Source of the DNA: an uncultured Gammaproteobacteria bacterium
GTDB taxonomy: Bacteria > Pseudomonadota > Gammaproteobacteria > Pseudomonadales > UBA5518
DNA: 5,282 bases
NCBI GenBank assembly: GCA_903921135.1
Contig: CAIXOY010000182.1
Location: 1 to 5,282 of the forward strand
Direction: 5' to 3'
A program made the translations under genes and the position numbers. Positions 3,962-5,282 of the stretch are shown here, piece by piece; positions within the stretch are counted from its first letter, which is position 1; every line of letters starts with the position of its first letter. Under the pieces are notes generated by a model. That model was not told where the DNA came from and ran no database searches. It saw nothing but the letters and a program-made list of their open reading frames with translations.

Positions 3962-5230
3962 ATGCGCGGTGTGTTGAAGGTATCGATGCTCATATCGCTT
4001 GTGTGGCTTGTACCGTGCCACGCGGCGACTACAGTCATCCACGCCGGACACCTGATCGCGGAGCCCGGAAAACCTCCACTCGATCGTCGTTCCATCGTCA
4101 TCGAAGATGGCCGTATCACGGCAGTCCGCGAGGGGTTCGTGGCGGGGGACGCTGTCGTCGACCTGTCCGACGCTTGGGTGATGCCCGGTCTCATCGACAT
4201 GCACAGCCACATCACGGTGACCATGGATATGGCCAATCCCGTGGCCGACTTTCTCGCCGCCTACACGGGTCGGTCATCGGCGCGCGCGCTGTCGACGTTG
4301 CCGCGCGTCCGGGCCGCGCTTCACAACGGGTTCACCACGCTGCGCAATCTGGGTGATCCTGCGAGTGTCTCCTACGACCTCGGCAACGCCATCGAGGCCG
4401 GCATCGTCGAGGGTCCGCGGCTCATCGCCTCCGAACCGCAGTTCGGGGTGCCCGGTGGCGACTACGAGGCGTTCCTTTTCGGTGCTCGCGCGGAGCTCGA
4501 GGGAGTGTTCAGGAGCCGCGGCACCTGTGCAGGGGTCACGGATTGCGAGCGCGTCGTCCGCGAGGAGGTCCGTCGCGGCGCCGGTGTGATCAAGCTGCGC
4601 CTCTCTGCGCAGCCCATGATTTCGCCGGGCAGTGGACCCATGGAGACCCCTGAGGAGATCGCCGCGATCGTGCGCACGGCGCACCGGCTCAATCGAAAGG
4701 TCGCGGCGCATTCCGCGGGCGACTCCGTGGCGAACCAACTCGTCATAGACGCCGGCGTCGACACGATCGAACACGGCCCTCTGAATGACGCCAACATCGC
4801 CGGTATGGCAGCGCGCGGCATCGCCTACACGCCGACGCTGCTTGCGGCGAAGATCACTGTCGACGCAGGTGTGCCGGGTATGCCGCGCGATTACTACGCG
4901 AAGGCGGTGGAGTCCGTGCGCAAGGCACGCTCCGCGGGTGTGCCGATCCTGTTCGGTTCGGACACGCCTGTCGTGCCGTTGGAGCGTGCCGTCGAGGAAT
5001 TCCAGTTGCTGACAGATGCCGGGCTGTCGCCCGACGAGGCACTGGCGACCGCCACCGTCAATGCGGCTGTCGCACTCGGCCTTGAGGAGACGATGGGTTC
5101 CATCGCGCCGGGCAAGATCGCTGACCTGATCGCCCTTCAGCGCGATCCGAGATCGGACCTTGCCGAGATGAAGGAGGTCTTCTTCGTCATGAAGGGCGGG
5201 AAGGTGGTACGCGAGGACGCGATGCATTGA
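3962..5230 (+). CDS. Exported binuclear-metal amidohydrolase, prolidase/dipeptidase-like
   Basis: Predicted secreted or periplasmic hydrolase of the amidohydrolase superfamily (imidazolonepropionase/Xaa-Pro dipeptidase-like branch, COG1228 type), 422 aa from this start. Residues 1-21 form a signal peptide: basic MRGVLK, a hydrophobic core, and cleavage after PCHA. LVPC is not a good lipobox, so signal peptidase I is likelier. A small beta domain (about 23-75) precedes the barrel. Metal ligands are His81 and His83 (DMHSHI), probably carboxylated Lys211 (GVIKLRL), His250 (AAHSAG), His271 (IEHGP) and Asp334 (GSDTPV), a complete binuclear set. The C-terminus returns to the beta domain (GSIAPGKIADLIAL, then VMKGGKVV). 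Cys189 and Cys195 could form a disulfide, fitting export. The start follows GGGGAG at 6 nt; the frame is open back to 3833, but that part lacks an RBS and would hide the signal peptide. Divergence from the dipeptide epimerase suggests peptide substrates. Other cyclic or linear amides are possible. Confidence 0.88.
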   Translation: MRGVLKVSMLISLVWLVPCHAATTVIHAGHLIAEPGKPPLDRRSIVIEDGRITAVREGFVAGDAVVDLSDAWVMPGLIDMHSHITVTMDMANPVADFLAAYTGRSSARALSTLPRVRAALHNGFTTLRNLGDPASVSYDLGNAIEAGIVEGPRLIASEPQFGVPGGDYEAFLFGARAELEGVFRSRGTCAGVTDCERVVREEVRRGAGVIKLRLSAQPMISPGSGPMETPEEIAAIVRTAHRLNRKVAAHSAGDSVANQLVIDAGVDTIEHGPLNDANIAGMAARGIAYTPTLLAAKITVDAGVPGMPRDYYAKAVESVRKARSAGVPILFGSDTPVVPLERAVEEFQLLTDAGLSPDEALATATVNAAVALGLEETMGSIAPGKIADLIALQRDPRSDLAEMKEVFFVMKGGKVVREDAMH

Positions 5231-5234
5231 CTTC

Positions 5235-5257
5235 GGGCGCGGCCCGCCGCCGCGCCC
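5235..5257 (+). terminator. GC hairpin after the amidohydrolase gene
   Basis: GGGCGCGGC (5235-5243) and GCCGCGCCC (5249-5257) make a perfect 9-bp all-GC stem with a 5-nt loop, 4 nt after the stop codon. No T-run follows, so it is a weak or Rho-assisted terminator at best, or a 3'-end stabiliser. It resembles the guaB-guaA hairpin in size and composition. Confidence 0.45.
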
Positions 5258-5272
5258 TGCGTGCAACCGGTC

Positions 5273-5277
5273 AGGAG
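5273..5277 (+). promoter_or_regulatory. Probable ribosome binding site of the next gene
   Basis: AGGAG lies 5 nt from the window's end, 42 nt after the amidohydrolase stop, and the last base is an A. A co-directional gene probably begins at or just past 5282, which would make it a candidate operon partner. Its coding sequence is not visible. Confidence 0.35.
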
Positions 5278-5282
5278 TTCCA

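Noticed and set aside
4274..5266. Minus-strand open frame of 330 codons opposite the amidohydrolase.
   Set aside because: Arg/His/Asp-rich composition typical of antisense frames in high-GC genes; the plus-strand protein has a full set of catalytic residues.

Overview
The window is high-GC, densely coded bacterial chromosome. The guaB-guaA order, a GuaB tail close to the E. coli one (RYFQ, ESHVHD) and a 525-aa GuaA with E. coli-like residue numbering suggest a gammaproteobacterium. A Xanthomonadales/Lysobacterales-type lineage is my guess, not something the sequence proves.

Layout: (1) 1-1961 (+) is the GMP branch of purine synthesis: the 3' end of guaB (IMP dehydrogenase), a 75-bp gap with a strong GC hairpin, and complete guaA (GMP synthetase). 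(2) 1988-2615 (-), convergent with guaA, is a two-gene toxin-antitoxin module of the TumE/TumA type. The toxin comes first, and the winged-helix antitoxin starts 1 nt after the toxin stop. Its promoter region holds an 18-bp near-palindrome abutting the toxin ATG. (3) 2681-2752 (+) is a short, decayed copy of the middle of guaA's C-terminal domain. The TA module therefore lies between intact guaA and a guaA remnant. (4) 2759-3757 (-) is an enolase-superfamily dipeptide epimerase. (5) 3758-3961 is a 204-bp divergent regulatory region with a 22-bp inverted repeat and a potentially structured leader. (6) 3962-5230 (+) is an exported, binuclear-metal amidohydrolase of the prolidase/imidazolonepropionase-like group. 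It is followed by a GC hairpin and what looks like the ribosome binding site of a gene beyond the window.

How the parts relate: guaB and guaA act in sequence (IMP to XMP to GMP). The TA module looks like an insertion next to guaA, a gene whose 3' end is a known genomic-island integration site. The guaA remnant and a sharp change in codon third-base use in the last ~73 codons of guaA both fit past recombination here. The epimerase and the exported amidohydrolase share a divergent control region and plausibly cooperate in peptide use: one hydrolyses small peptides outside the cytoplasm, the other interconverts L,L and L,D dipeptides inside. This link is inferred from position and family only.

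No wholly new system is evident. The items most worth follow-up are the TA/guaA-remnant arrangement, the apparently leaderless toxin transcript with an operator-like palindrome, and the leader of the amidohydrolase gene. No gene-free stretch exceeds 300 bases, and no tRNA, rRNA, CRISPR array, transposase or integrase is visible.
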